DNA of 64,000 nt from Streptomyces sp. NBC_01288 (lineage in GTDB: Bacteria > Actinomycetota > Actinomycetes > Streptomycetales > Streptomycetaceae). Shown here piece after piece: positions 42,057 to 49,575 of the stretch. Below the pieces are notes generated by a model. That model saw only the letters and a program-made list of their open reading frames with translations. It searched no databases and was not told the DNA's origin. Positions within the stretch are counted from its first letter, which is position 1; the number at the start of each line of letters is the position of its first letter. The position numbers and the translations under genes are program-made. The stretch is taken from assembly GCF_035982055.1 (NCBI RefSeq), contig NZ_CP108427.1, positions 7,625,001 through 7,689,000 on the forward strand, written 5' to 3'.

Positions 42057-42861
42057 CTGTGGCCGTCCCTTCCTGCTCGCTCACCCGGCCCGTGTCGGAC
42101 GCCTGCTTGCCGACACTGGGTGCGAGCCGGCCGATGAACGCGAAGCTCTCCTCGAAAATCCGGTCCGCGTCGTGGTCCAACGTCGCGACGTGGTAGCTCT
42201 GTTCCAGCAGGATCTCCGTCACGTCGGCCGAGGAAACCCGGCTGAGGACACGAGCCGAGTCGGCCGGCGGAACCACATGGTCCTGGGGGCTGTGCAGCAG
42301 CAGGAGCGGCTGGGTGACCTGCGGGAGTTCGCTGTCGACCAGCCGGAAGAAAATACGCAGGGAGTGCGCGGAGTGCAGCGGCACCTTGTCGTACCCGACC
42401 TCCTCGCTGCCCTCCTTCGCGATGTCGCTGGCGATGCCCGGCGCCGTACGCACCAGATGGCGGGCCACCGGAAGGGCGTACGCCGCGAGGCCGTGCACCT
42501 TGATACCGGGGTTGACGACCACGACACCGCTGATCTCGTCACCGTGCTTCGCGGCCAGCCGCAGGGCCAGCGCGCCGCCCATGGACAGGCCCGCGACGAA
42601 GACCTGCGAGCAGCGCTCGCGCAGGGCGCGCAGCTCGCGATCCACCTCCGCGTACCAGTCCTGCCAGCCGGTGAGCTGCATGTCCTCCCAGCGCGTGCCG
42701 TGCCCGGGCAGCAGCGGCAGCGACACGGTGAGGCCGCGCTCGGCCAGGTGCTCCGCCCAGGGGCGCAGCGACTGCGGGGAACCGGTGAAGCCGTGGCAGA
42801 GGAGCACTCCGACCTCCCCGCCCTCGTGGCGGTACGGCTCGGCTCCGGGGAGGACCGGCAC
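42049..42861 (-). CDS. Alpha/beta hydrolase, carboxylesterase/monoacylglycerol lipase type
   Basis: A hydrolase of about 270 residues related to the Bacillus Est30 type. The oxyanion region is VLLCHGFTGSPQ, the nucleophile elbow is AGLSMGGALAL, the acid is in HSPQDHVVP and the catalytic His in LLEQSYHVATLDHD. I use GTG 42861, preceded by AGGAGA with 6-base spacing, rather than ATG 42879, which lacks a site. It is soluble. It is divergent from the acyltransferase gene, so lipid acyl turnover is a plausible shared theme. Confidence 0.88.
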   Translation of the reverse strand: MPVLPGAEPYRHEGGEVGVLLCHGFTGSPQSLRPWAEHLAERGLTVSLPLLPGHGTRWEDMQLTGWQDWYAEVDRELRALRERCSQVFVAGLSMGGALALRLAAKHGDEISGVVVVNPGIKVHGLAAYALPVARHLVRTAPGIASDIAKEGSEEVGYDKVPLHSAHSLRIFFRLVDSELPQVTQPLLLLHSPQDHVVPPADSARVLSRVSSADVTEILLEQSYHVATLDHDADRIFEESFAFIGRLAPSVGKQASDTGRVSEQEGTATGG

Positions 42862-43038
42862 CTTCGGTCTCCTGTTCATGAGAAGGGCGTGGTGGTGAGA
42901 CGCGTGTTCATGAGAGGGGTCTGAACAAGTCCAGGTGCGGTTAACCGTACGCGACCGCACTGACACCGACCAGGGTCGTCGGGTCCTTTGACAGTGCTCC
43001 GGGTTAAGGTCTGATCGACGGAAACGGGAGGCACTCGG

Positions 43039-43800
43039 TTGTTGTACGGCACGATGAAGGTCGCCATCGGGGGACCGCTGAAGGTCGCCTTCCGACCCTG
43101 GGTGGAGGGCCTGGAGAACATTCCGGACGACGGCGCCGCCATTCTGGCGAGCAATCACCTCTCGTTCTCGGACTCGTTCTTCCTGCCCGCGGTCCTGGAC
43201 CGCAAGGTGACCTTCATCGCGAAGGCCGAGTACTTCACGACCCCCGGGGTGAAGGGCAAGCTGACGGCCGCGTTCTTCAAGGGCGCCGGCCAGCTTCCGG
43301 TGGACCGCTCCGGTGCGCGCGGGGCGGGCGAGGCCGCGATCAAGGCCGGGATCGACGTCCTGGAGCGCGGTGAACTGTTCGGTATCTATCCGGAGGGCAC
43401 GCGCTCCCCGGACGGCAGGCTCTACCGGGGCAAGCCCGGCGGCCTCGCGCGCGTGGCGCTCGCCAGCGGCGCCCCGGTGATCCCGGTCGCGATGATCGAC
43501 ACGGAGAAGATCCAGCCGCCTGGCAAGGTCATGCCGAAGCTGATGAGGCCCGGCATCCGGATCGGCAAGCCGCTCGACTTCAGCCGGTACAACGGCATGG
43601 AGCACGACCGTTTCGTCCTCCGCGCGGTGACCGACGAGGTCATGTACGAGATCATGAAGCTCTCCGGCCAGGAGTACGTCGACATCTACGCGACCGCCGC
43701 CAAGCGGCAGATCGCGGAGGCGGCGAAGGTCGACAAGGAAGCGGACAAGGCGGCCAAGGCCGCGCTCGCACAAGCGGAGAAGGAACAGACCAGCCCATAG
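43039..43800 (+). CDS. 1-acyl-sn-glycerol-3-phosphate acyltransferase (PlsC family)
   Basis: A 253-residue membrane-associated acyltransferase. The four PlsC motifs are present: NHLSFSDSFF (catalytic HX4D), the region around KGAGQLPVDRSG, FGIYPEGTRSPDGRLYRGKPG and VIPVAMI. It makes phosphatidic acid or acylates a related lipid. TTG 43039 follows GGGAGG. A Lys/Ala/Glu-rich C-terminal tail is an addition to the family core. Rv2182c is the counterpart in the conserved block. Confidence 0.92.
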   Translation: MLYGTMKVAIGGPLKVAFRPWVEGLENIPDDGAAILASNHLSFSDSFFLPAVLDRKVTFIAKAEYFTTPGVKGKLTAAFFKGAGQLPVDRSGARGAGEAAIKAGIDVLERGELFGIYPEGTRSPDGRLYRGKPGGLARVALASGAPVIPVAMIDTEKIQPPGKVMPKLMRPGIRIGKPLDFSRYNGMEHDRFVLRAVTDEVMYEIMKLSGQEYVDIYATAAKRQIAEAAKVDKEADKAAKAALAQAEKEQTSP

Positions 43801-43832
43801 GCGGGCCGGAGTCTGTGTCGGGGGTGGGGGAG

Positions 43833-45053
43833 ATGGCCAAGCAGGTACGTGTCGTCAGGATGTCCGTGGAGCAGCCGCTCTGGCGCGCCCTGAGCGGCTA
43901 CCGCGTGCTGACCATGCTGTACGCGATCGGGCTCTTCGCCTCCGCCTACGACGAGTTCGACCGACCCGGCATCGCCATCGCCTTCTACGTCGTCCTGTTC
44001 GTCTGGACGCTCGCCACCCTGCCCCGGGTGCAGAGCGCGGTCGCCTGCACCAAGCGCTTCCTCGCCGTCGACCTCGCGATCGCGCTGACCGGCATCGTCC
44101 TCACCCCGCTCGCGGCCGACGACCACCACATCTCCAGCGGCGGTCCCACCCTGCCGTCGATATGGACCGCCGGCTCGGTCCTCGCGTTCGCCATCAAGGG
44201 CGGCTGGCGCTGGGCCGCGTTCGCCTCCACCCCGGTCGCCGTCGCCAACCTGATCGAGCGCGGCTCCCCGGCCCGCGACACCGTCCACAACGTGGTCCTC
44301 GTCTGGGTCGCCTCCATCGCCATCGGCTACGTCGTGGAGGTCGCCCGCGCCTCCGAGCGCACCCTCGCCCGCGCCCTGGAGATCGAGGCCACCACCCGGG
44401 AACGGGAGCGCCTCGCCCGCGACATCCACGACGGTGTCCTCCAGGTGCTGGCGATGGTGCAGCGGCGCGGTGCCGTGCTCGGCGGCGAGGCGAGTGAGCT
44501 GGGCCGGATGGCGGGCGAGCAGGAGATCGCGCTGCGCACCCTGGTCTCCGGCGCGCTGGTGCCCGTGTCCCGGGTGTCGCTGGACGCGGCGGAGGGCGCG
44601 GTCGTGAGGGCCGTGGAAGTGGAAGTCGAGGAACCCGACGACGGGCCGGTCGATCTGCGGGGGCTGCTCGCGCCCTATGCCGCGGCCAAGGTGAGTTTCG
44701 CCGAGCCGGGGGCTCCGGTGCCGTTGCCCGCGCCCGCGGCGAAGGAGCTGGCCGCCGCTGTCGGGGCCGCCCTGGACAATGTGCGCCGGCATGCCGGGGA
44801 GGACGCGCGGGCGTGGATCCTGGTCGAGGACGAAACCCGGGAGGTCGTGGTGACCGTACGGGACGACGGGCCCGGGATTCCCGAGGGGCGGCTCGCGCAG
44901 GCCGAGGGGGAGGGGCGGCTCGGCGTCGCCCTGTCGATCCGGGGGCGGTTGCGGGACCTCGGGGGCAGTGCCGAACTGGTGTCGATTCCCGGGCAGGGCA
45001 CGGAAGTTGAGTTGAAGGTACCGAAAGCACGGGGGAAGGCGGGGACACGATGA
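43833..45053 (+). CDS. macS: Sensor histidine kinase MacS
   Basis: A kinase of about 406 residues with four to five N-terminal transmembrane helices, a coiled linker and a HisKA_3-type H-box (RLARDIHDGVLQVLAMV), followed by an HATPase domain (VGAALDNVRRHAG, VRDDGPGIPEG, GVALSIRGRLRDLGG). The position next to the regulator and pfkA matches MacRS (SCO2120-2121) of S. coelicolor, which controls morphogenic membrane protein genes and actinorhodin. The start is ambiguous (GTG 43815 or ATG 43833). The stop overlaps macR. Confidence 0.85.
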   Translation: MAKQVRVVRMSVEQPLWRALSGYRVLTMLYAIGLFASAYDEFDRPGIAIAFYVVLFVWTLATLPRVQSAVACTKRFLAVDLAIALTGIVLTPLAADDHHISSGGPTLPSIWTAGSVLAFAIKGGWRWAAFASTPVAVANLIERGSPARDTVHNVVLVWVASIAIGYVVEVARASERTLARALEIEATTRERERLARDIHDGVLQVLAMVQRRGAVLGGEASELGRMAGEQEIALRTLVSGALVPVSRVSLDAAEGAVVRAVEVEVEEPDDGPVDLRGLLAPYAAAKVSFAEPGAPVPLPAPAAKELAAAVGAALDNVRRHAGEDARAWILVEDETREVVVTVRDDGPGIPEGRLAQAEGEGRLGVALSIRGRLRDLGGSAELVSIPGQGTEVELKVPKARGKAGTR

Positions 45054-45727
45054 GTGAGCAGCAGGGCCCGATCAGGGTCATGGTGGTCGACGACCACCCG
45101 ATGTGGCGCGACGCCGTCGCCCGCGACCTGGCCGAGTCCGGCTTCGACGTGGTCGCCACCGCCGGAGACGGCGAGCAGGCGGTGCGCCGGGCCAAGGCCG
45201 CCGCCCCCGACGTCCTCGTCCTCGACCTGAACCTGCCGGCGATGCCCGGCGTCCAGGTCTGCAAGGAACTGGTGGGCGCCAACCCGGCGTTGCGCGTCCT
45301 GGTCCTCTCCGCGAGCGGCGAGCACGCGGACGTCCTGGAGGCGGTGAAGTCCGGCGCGACCGGCTATCTGCTCAAGTCGGCTTCCACGGAAGAGCTGTTG
45401 GACGCGGTGCGGCGAACGGCGGTCGGCGACCCGGTGTTCACACCCGGGCTCGCCGGACTGGTCCTCGGCGAGTACCGCCGTCTGGCCTCCGACCCGGCAC
45501 CGGCCACGGACGGCGACCGGCCCAAGGCACCCCAACTCACCGACCGCGAGACCGAAGTGCTCCGCCTGGTCGCCAAGGGCCTGAGCTACAAGCAGATCGC
45601 CGAACGCCTGGTCATCTCGCACCGCACGGTCCAGAACCATGTCCAGAACACCCTCGGCAAGCTCCAGTTGCACAACCGGGTGGAGCTGGTCCGGTACGCG
45701 ATAGAGCGCGGTCTCGACGACGCGTAG
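45050..45727 (+). CDS. macR: Response regulator MacR
   Basis: A 225-residue NarL-family regulator: receiver with acidic DD near residue 14 and phosphoacceptor in DVLVLDLNLPAMPG, then a LuxR helix-turn-helix (LTDRETEVLRLVAKG, YKQIAERLVISHRTVQNHVQ). ATG 45050 overlaps the macS stop. By synteny it is MacR; in S. coelicolor it directly controls genes for small morphogenic membrane proteins. A GATCAACTCC/GGAGTTGATC hairpin follows the gene. Confidence 0.87.
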   Translation: MSEQQGPIRVMVVDDHPMWRDAVARDLAESGFDVVATAGDGEQAVRRAKAAAPDVLVLDLNLPAMPGVQVCKELVGANPALRVLVLSASGEHADVLEAVKSGATGYLLKSASTEELLDAVRRTAVGDPVFTPGLAGLVLGEYRRLASDPAPATDGDRPKAPQLTDRETEVLRLVAKGLSYKQIAERLVISHRTVQNHVQNTLGKLQLHNRVELVRYAIERGLDDA

Positions 45728-45738
45728 CCGGCCCGGTT

Positions 45739-45771
45739 GATCAACTCCCCGACAATTCAGTGGAGTTGATC
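45739..45771 (+). terminator. Hairpin after macR
   Basis: Perfect 10-bp arms GATCAACTCC (45739-45748) and GGAGTTGATC (45762-45771) with a 13-base loop, between macR and pfkA. Confidence 0.5.
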
Positions 45772-45811
45772 TCGGAACTGACATCGGAATTGACCTTCCC
45801 GCCCATCCCTC

Positions 45812-45827
45812 TGTGACCTGGATCACC
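45812..45827 (+). promoter_or_regulatory. Crp-like binding site upstream of pfkA
   Basis: TGTGACCTGGATCACC fits the Crp pattern GTGA-N6-TCAC. It is 45 bases upstream of the pfkA start, overlapping the likely promoter. Another possible origin is a -10/-35 composite, so this is a motif match only. Confidence 0.5.
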
Positions 45828-45871
45828 ATTAGCGTGGCTCTCACAGGAAACCGCGGCGAAGGGATATTTCC

Positions 45872-46900
45872 ATGCGCGTCGGAGTACTGACCGGAGGCGG
45901 CGACTGCCCCGGACTCAACGCCGTCATCCGGGGCATCGTCCGCAAGGGCGTACAGGAGTACGGCTACAGCTTCGTCGGCTACCGGGACGGCTGGCGAGGC
46001 CCGCTCGAAGGCGACACCGTCCGGCTCGACATCCCCGCGGTGCGCGGCATCCTGCCCCGCGGCGGCACCATCCTCGGCTCCTCCCGCACCAACCCGCTGA
46101 AGCTGGAGAACGGCATCAGCCGCATCAAGGCCAACCTCGCCGCGCAGGAGGTCGACGCGCTCATCGTGATCGGCGGCGAGGACACGCTGGGGGTGGCCGC
46201 GCGGCTCTGGGACGAGAGCGGGGTGCCCTGTGTCGGCGTACCGAAGACCATCGACAACGACCTGTCCGCCACCGACTACACCTTCGGCTTCGACACCGCC
46301 GTCGGTATCGCCACCGAGGCGATCGACCGGCTGCACACCACCGCCGAGTCGCACATGCGCATCCTGGTCTGCGAGGTGATGGGCCGGCACACCGGCTGGA
46401 TCGCCATCCACTCCGGCCTCGCGGGCGGCGCGAACGTCATCCTCATCCCCGAGCAGCGCTTCGACGTCGACCAGGTGTGCGCCTGGATCACGTCCCGCTT
46501 CAAGGCGTCGTACGCCCCGATCGTGGTCGTCGCGGAGGGGGCCATGCCGAAGGACGGCGACGTGGTCCTCAAGGACGGCACCCTCGACTCCTTCGGACAC
46601 GTCCGGCTGTCCGGGGTGGGCGAGTGGCTGGCCAAGGAGTTGGAGAAGCGCACCGGCAAGGAGGCCCGCACCACTGTCCTCGGCCACGTCCAGCGCGGCG
46701 GCACACCCAGCGCCTTCGACCGCTGGCTCGCCACCCGTTTCGGCCTGCACGCCATCGAAGCCGTCCGCGACGGCGACTTCGGCAAGATGGTCGCCCTGCG
46801 CGGCACGGACATCGTCCGCGTACCGATCGCGGAGGCGACGGCCCAACTGAAGACGGTCGACCCGAAGCTGTACGAGGAGGTCGGGGTGTTCTTCGGCTGA
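45872..46900 (+). CDS. pfkA: 6-phosphofructokinase with PPi-type active-site signature
   Basis: A 342-residue PFK, which phosphorylates fructose 6-phosphate in glycolysis. Conserved parts are GVLTGGGDCPGLNAVI, GGEDTLGVAARL, VGVPKTIDNDL and MGRHTGWIA. Residue 104 is Asp and the residue equivalent to E. coli position 124 is Lys. Asp104/Lys124 is the combination of PPi-dependent PFKs; ATP enzymes have Gly104. Phosphoryl donor preference should therefore be tested. ATG 45872 stands alone as a unit after a Crp-like box. A repeat array follows the gene. Confidence 0.93.
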   Translation: MRVGVLTGGGDCPGLNAVIRGIVRKGVQEYGYSFVGYRDGWRGPLEGDTVRLDIPAVRGILPRGGTILGSSRTNPLKLENGISRIKANLAAQEVDALIVIGGEDTLGVAARLWDESGVPCVGVPKTIDNDLSATDYTFGFDTAVGIATEAIDRLHTTAESHMRILVCEVMGRHTGWIAIHSGLAGGANVILIPEQRFDVDQVCAWITSRFKASYAPIVVVAEGAMPKDGDVVLKDGTLDSFGHVRLSGVGEWLAKELEKRTGKEARTTVLGHVQRGGTPSAFDRWLATRFGLHAIEAVRDGDFGKMVALRGTDIVRVPIAEATAQLKTVDPKLYEEVGVFFG

Positions 46901-46942
46901 GCCGATGGGACGGGCGGATCCGGCGAAAGACCAGCTCCGGCT

Positions 46943-47260
46943 GACCGGCTGATCCGACCGAACGGGCCGGACCGGCTGTTCTGGCGAAACGGGCCGGTCC
47001 GGCTGGTCCGGTGGAAGGGGCTGAGGGTCGGACCCGCCTGAACCGCTCGCGGCGCCCGGTGGAACGGCCGGAACCGGCTGCTCCGGTGGAAGGAGTTGAA
47101 GGGGCCGGATCCGGCTGAACCGCTCGCGGCGCCCGGCGGAACGGTCCGAACCCGCTGGTCCGGTGGAAGGGGCTGGAGGGTCGGATCCGGCTGGACCGCC
47201 CGCAGCGGCGGCGGCGCCCGCGGCGCCCGGTGGAACGGCCCGGTCTGGCTGCTCCGGTGG
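46943..47260 (+). repeat. Tandem repeat array, ~75-94 bp units
   Basis: The main units start at 47003, 47078 and 47155 (75, 77 and 94 bases), with a partial unit at 47249 and two shorter relatives before 47003. Each unit starts CTGGTCCGGTGGAAGG and includes CTGAACCGCTCGCGGCGCCC and GGTGGAACGG. The third unit is expanded by GCGGCGGCGGCGCCC. The array is unrelated in sequence to the one at 37360 and ends exactly where lactate dehydrogenase homology begins. Confidence 0.8.
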
Positions 47261-47488
47261 GACGTCTACGAGGCGGAGGCGGGCCTGTTCTTCCTCGACA
47301 AGTCCCTGGAGGCCGTCGACGACGACACCCTGGCCCGCCTGGTCACCTTCCCGAACGTCCTGGTCACCTCCCACCAGGCGTACTACACCGAGGACGCCGT
47401 CACCCAGATCATCGACGCCACCGTCCAAAACGTCCTCGACTACACGGCCGGCCGCCGCTCCGAGAACGTGCTCGTCCCGCGCAACTGA
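47261..47488 (+). pseudogene. ldhA: C-terminal remnant of D-lactate dehydrogenase
   Basis: The 75 codons from 47261 to TGA 47488 read as the C-terminus of a D-2-hydroxyacid (D-lactate) dehydrogenase: DVYEAEAGLFFLDKS, LVTFPNVLVTSHQAYYTE and NVLDYTAGRRSENVLVP, including the His of the catalytic region in SHQAYYT. The N-terminal substrate domain and the NAD-binding GxGxxG are absent, replaced by the repeat array. The frame remains open into the repeats but no ribosome binding site is seen. Its end overlaps the convergent trpE(G) gene by 49 bases. Confidence 0.8.
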
Positions 47489-49320
47489 CCCACCAACTCC
47501 CGTACGACAGCAGCCCCGTTGAGCGTCAGCACCGACTCCGGGTGGAACTGGACCCCGGCGAACCCGGGCCCGCGCAGCGCATGCACCTCGCCCGCCCCGC
47601 TCCGGCTCAACTCCACATCATGGGCGGCCAGTTCAGCGGCGGCCTCGTCGTCACACCGCGCCACGAAGCTGTTGTAGAAGCCGACGGTCTCCGCCCGCCC
47701 GAACAGATCGATCGCCGTCTGCGCCCCCTGGTACGGAACCTCCTTCCGTACGATCTCCAGGCCCAGCTCCGCCGCGATCAGCTCGTGTCCGAGGCACACG
47801 CCGAGGACGCCGTGCCGGTTCTCCCGGAGTACCTCGGCGGTCAGCGCCCGCAGGAACCGCATCTTCGGGTCGGCCGTGTCGGAGGGGTCGCCCGGACCGG
47901 GGCCCAGCACCACGGGCCCCTCGTGCGCGAGCACCGCCTCCCGCAGCCCCTCCTCGTCGTACCGCCGCACGGTCACATCGAGGCCGCTCGACCGCAGCAC
48001 ATGCGCGAGCATCGCCGTGAAGGTGTCCTCCCCGTCGACGACCAGCGCGTGCCCGGTCAGCTCCTCGGACCGCTCCTGCATCCGCAGCCAGAAGGGGGCC
48101 AACGAGGTGCGGCGGCCGTCGAGCGCGGCACGCACGCGTGGGTCGTCGGCCAGCCGGGGGCGGGTGTCCTCGTTCCGCGGCCGGGACGGTCGTACGCCGA
48201 GCGCCGCCAGGACCCCCGCCGCCTTCGCATGGGTCTCCGCGACCTCGCTCGCCGGGTCCGAACCGCGGACCAGGGTGGCGCCGACCGGCACCCGCAGCCG
48301 CCCGGCCTCGTCGATGTCGGCGGTGCGGATGAGGATGGGGGAGTCGAGGGTCTGGGCGCCGCCGGAGTCGCGGCCGAGCAGGGCCAGCGCACCGGCGTAG
48401 TAGCCGCGCCCGCCGACCTCGTGCCGCTCGATGACCCGGCAGGCGTTCTGCACCGGCGAGCCGGTGACCGTCGCCGCGAACATCGTCTCCTTCAGGACCT
48501 CGCGCACGTCCAGCGAGGACCGGCCCCTCAACTCGTACTCGGTGTGCGCGAGATGGGCCATCTCCTTCAGCCGCGGCCCGATCACGACCCCGCCCATGTC
48601 GCCGACGGTGCACATCATCTTGAGCTCCTCGTCGACGACCATCGACAGCTCCTCGATCTCCTTGCCGTCGGCGAGGAAGGAGAGCAGATGCTCGGGCGTC
48701 GGCCCCTCGGCCGGATAGCGGTACGTCCCGCTGATCGGGTTCATGACCACGGTCCCGCCGGACATCCGGACGTGGACCTCGGGGCTGGCCCCGACCAGCG
48801 TCCGCTCGCCCGTGTGCACGACGAACGTCCAGTACGCGCCCCGCTCCCCGACCAGCAGCCGCCGGAACAACGCCAGTGCGTCGGCCCTGCCGTACCCCGG
48901 GATCTCGCCCTCGTACGTCCGCCGGATGACGAAGTTGGCGCCCTCGCCCCGCCCGATCTCCTCCCGCAGCACCCGCCCGACGATCTCGCCGTAGGCCTCG
49001 TCGTCGACGTCGAAGCCGCCGCCCTCGACCCGTACGTCGTGCGCGGGCAGCTGTGCCAGCGCGTCGGCGAGCGGGATCTCGTACGACTCCTCGGGCGTGA
49101 GGAAGGACAGCGGCGTGCCGTCGTCGCGGACGTCGAAGCCGCGCTCGCGGATCTGGCGGAAGGGGATCAGGGCCAGGCCCTCGGCCGGGAGGTCGGCGAG
49201 GCGGTCGTAGGAGGCGACCGGGCCGAGCATGACCTCGATCACGTCGTGGTCGTGGCCCGGGGTGCGACGGCGCAGCAGGGCGAACGGGCGGGGATCGCGG
49301 AGCAGGTCGTCCAGATGCAT
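47440..49320 (-). CDS. trpE: Anthranilate synthase, fused TrpE-TrpG (PhzE-like)
   Basis: A 626-residue fusion. The N-terminal ~420 residues form a chorismate-binding domain (VVMNPISGTYRYP, GPRLKEMAHLAHTEYELRGRS, FAATVTGSPVQNA). The C-terminal ~190 residues are a class I glutamine amidotransferase with nucleophile Cys in GVCLGHELIAAE and the His-Glu pair in VQFHPESV. It converts chorismate and glutamine to anthranilate, the first trp step. The leader peptide and terminator upstream indicate attenuation by tryptophan. It is divergent from the DAHP synthase gene, pairing pathway entry and branch. Confidence 0.96.
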   Translation of the reverse strand: MHLDDLLRDPRPFALLRRRTPGHDHDVIEVMLGPVASYDRLADLPAEGLALIPFRQIRERGFDVRDDGTPLSFLTPEESYEIPLADALAQLPAHDVRVEGGGFDVDDEAYGEIVGRVLREEIGRGEGANFVIRRTYEGEIPGYGRADALALFRRLLVGERGAYWTFVVHTGERTLVGASPEVHVRMSGGTVVMNPISGTYRYPAEGPTPEHLLSFLADGKEIEELSMVVDEELKMMCTVGDMGGVVIGPRLKEMAHLAHTEYELRGRSSLDVREVLKETMFAATVTGSPVQNACRVIERHEVGGRGYYAGALALLGRDSGGAQTLDSPILIRTADIDEAGRLRVPVGATLVRGSDPASEVAETHAKAAGVLAALGVRPSRPRNEDTRPRLADDPRVRAALDGRRTSLAPFWLRMQERSEELTGHALVVDGEDTFTAMLAHVLRSSGLDVTVRRYDEEGLREAVLAHEGPVVLGPGPGDPSDTADPKMRFLRALTAEVLRENRHGVLGVCLGHELIAAELGLEIVRKEVPYQGAQTAIDLFGRAETVGFYNSFVARCDDEAAAELAAHDVELSRSGAGEVHALRGPGFAGVQFHPESVLTLNGAAVVRELVGQLRGTSTFSERRPAV

Positions 49321-49367
49321 GGGTCCTTGGTTCCTTCTCGTGGAGAGGAACGGACCCCGGACACACC

Positions 49368-49392
49368 GAAGGCCGCCCCTCGGGCGGCCTTC
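49368..49392 (-). terminator. trp attenuator terminator
   Basis: An 11-bp perfect stem (49368-49378 with 49382-49392) with a 3-base loop, between the Trp leader peptide and trpE. There is no T run, as is common in Streptomyces. Confidence 0.8.
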
Positions 49393-49416
49393 GCGGAGTA
49401 CTGGGAGTACGCGCAG

Positions 49417-49473
49417 TCAGTGGGCCGCCGGATGAGCGGTCCACCACCAGTTACGGGTCGAATGCGCGAACAT
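49417..49473 (-). CDS. trpL: Tryptophan leader peptide (attenuation)
   Basis: An 18-codon ORF encoding MFAHSTRNWWWTAHPAAH, with three consecutive Trp codons. It lies 96 bases upstream of trpE and just before an 11-bp terminator hairpin. Matching WWW leaders are known upstream of Streptomyces anthranilate synthase genes. Ribosome stalling at the Trp codons when charged tRNA-Trp is scarce should prevent terminator formation and allow trpE expression. Confidence 0.93.
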   Translation of the reverse strand: MFAHSTRNWWWTAHPAAH

Positions 49474-49575
49474 GGGCGGCACCCTACCCCACGCGCACCT
49501 GAGCGTGAGGGTGTCTCACCTGTCGAGCCGCGCGAAAATTGCTCGACACGACCCCGTAATGTTGAGGGCGTGACC

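Noticed and set aside
46943..47260. Origin iterons or CRISPR-like spacing
   Set aside because: Units differ in length, abut directly and have no dnaA or rep gene nearby.
44675..47428. 917-codon minus-strand frame covering macS, macR, pfkA and the repeat array
   Set aside because: It crosses four unrelated features; its proline-rich repeats are a reading of the tandem array.
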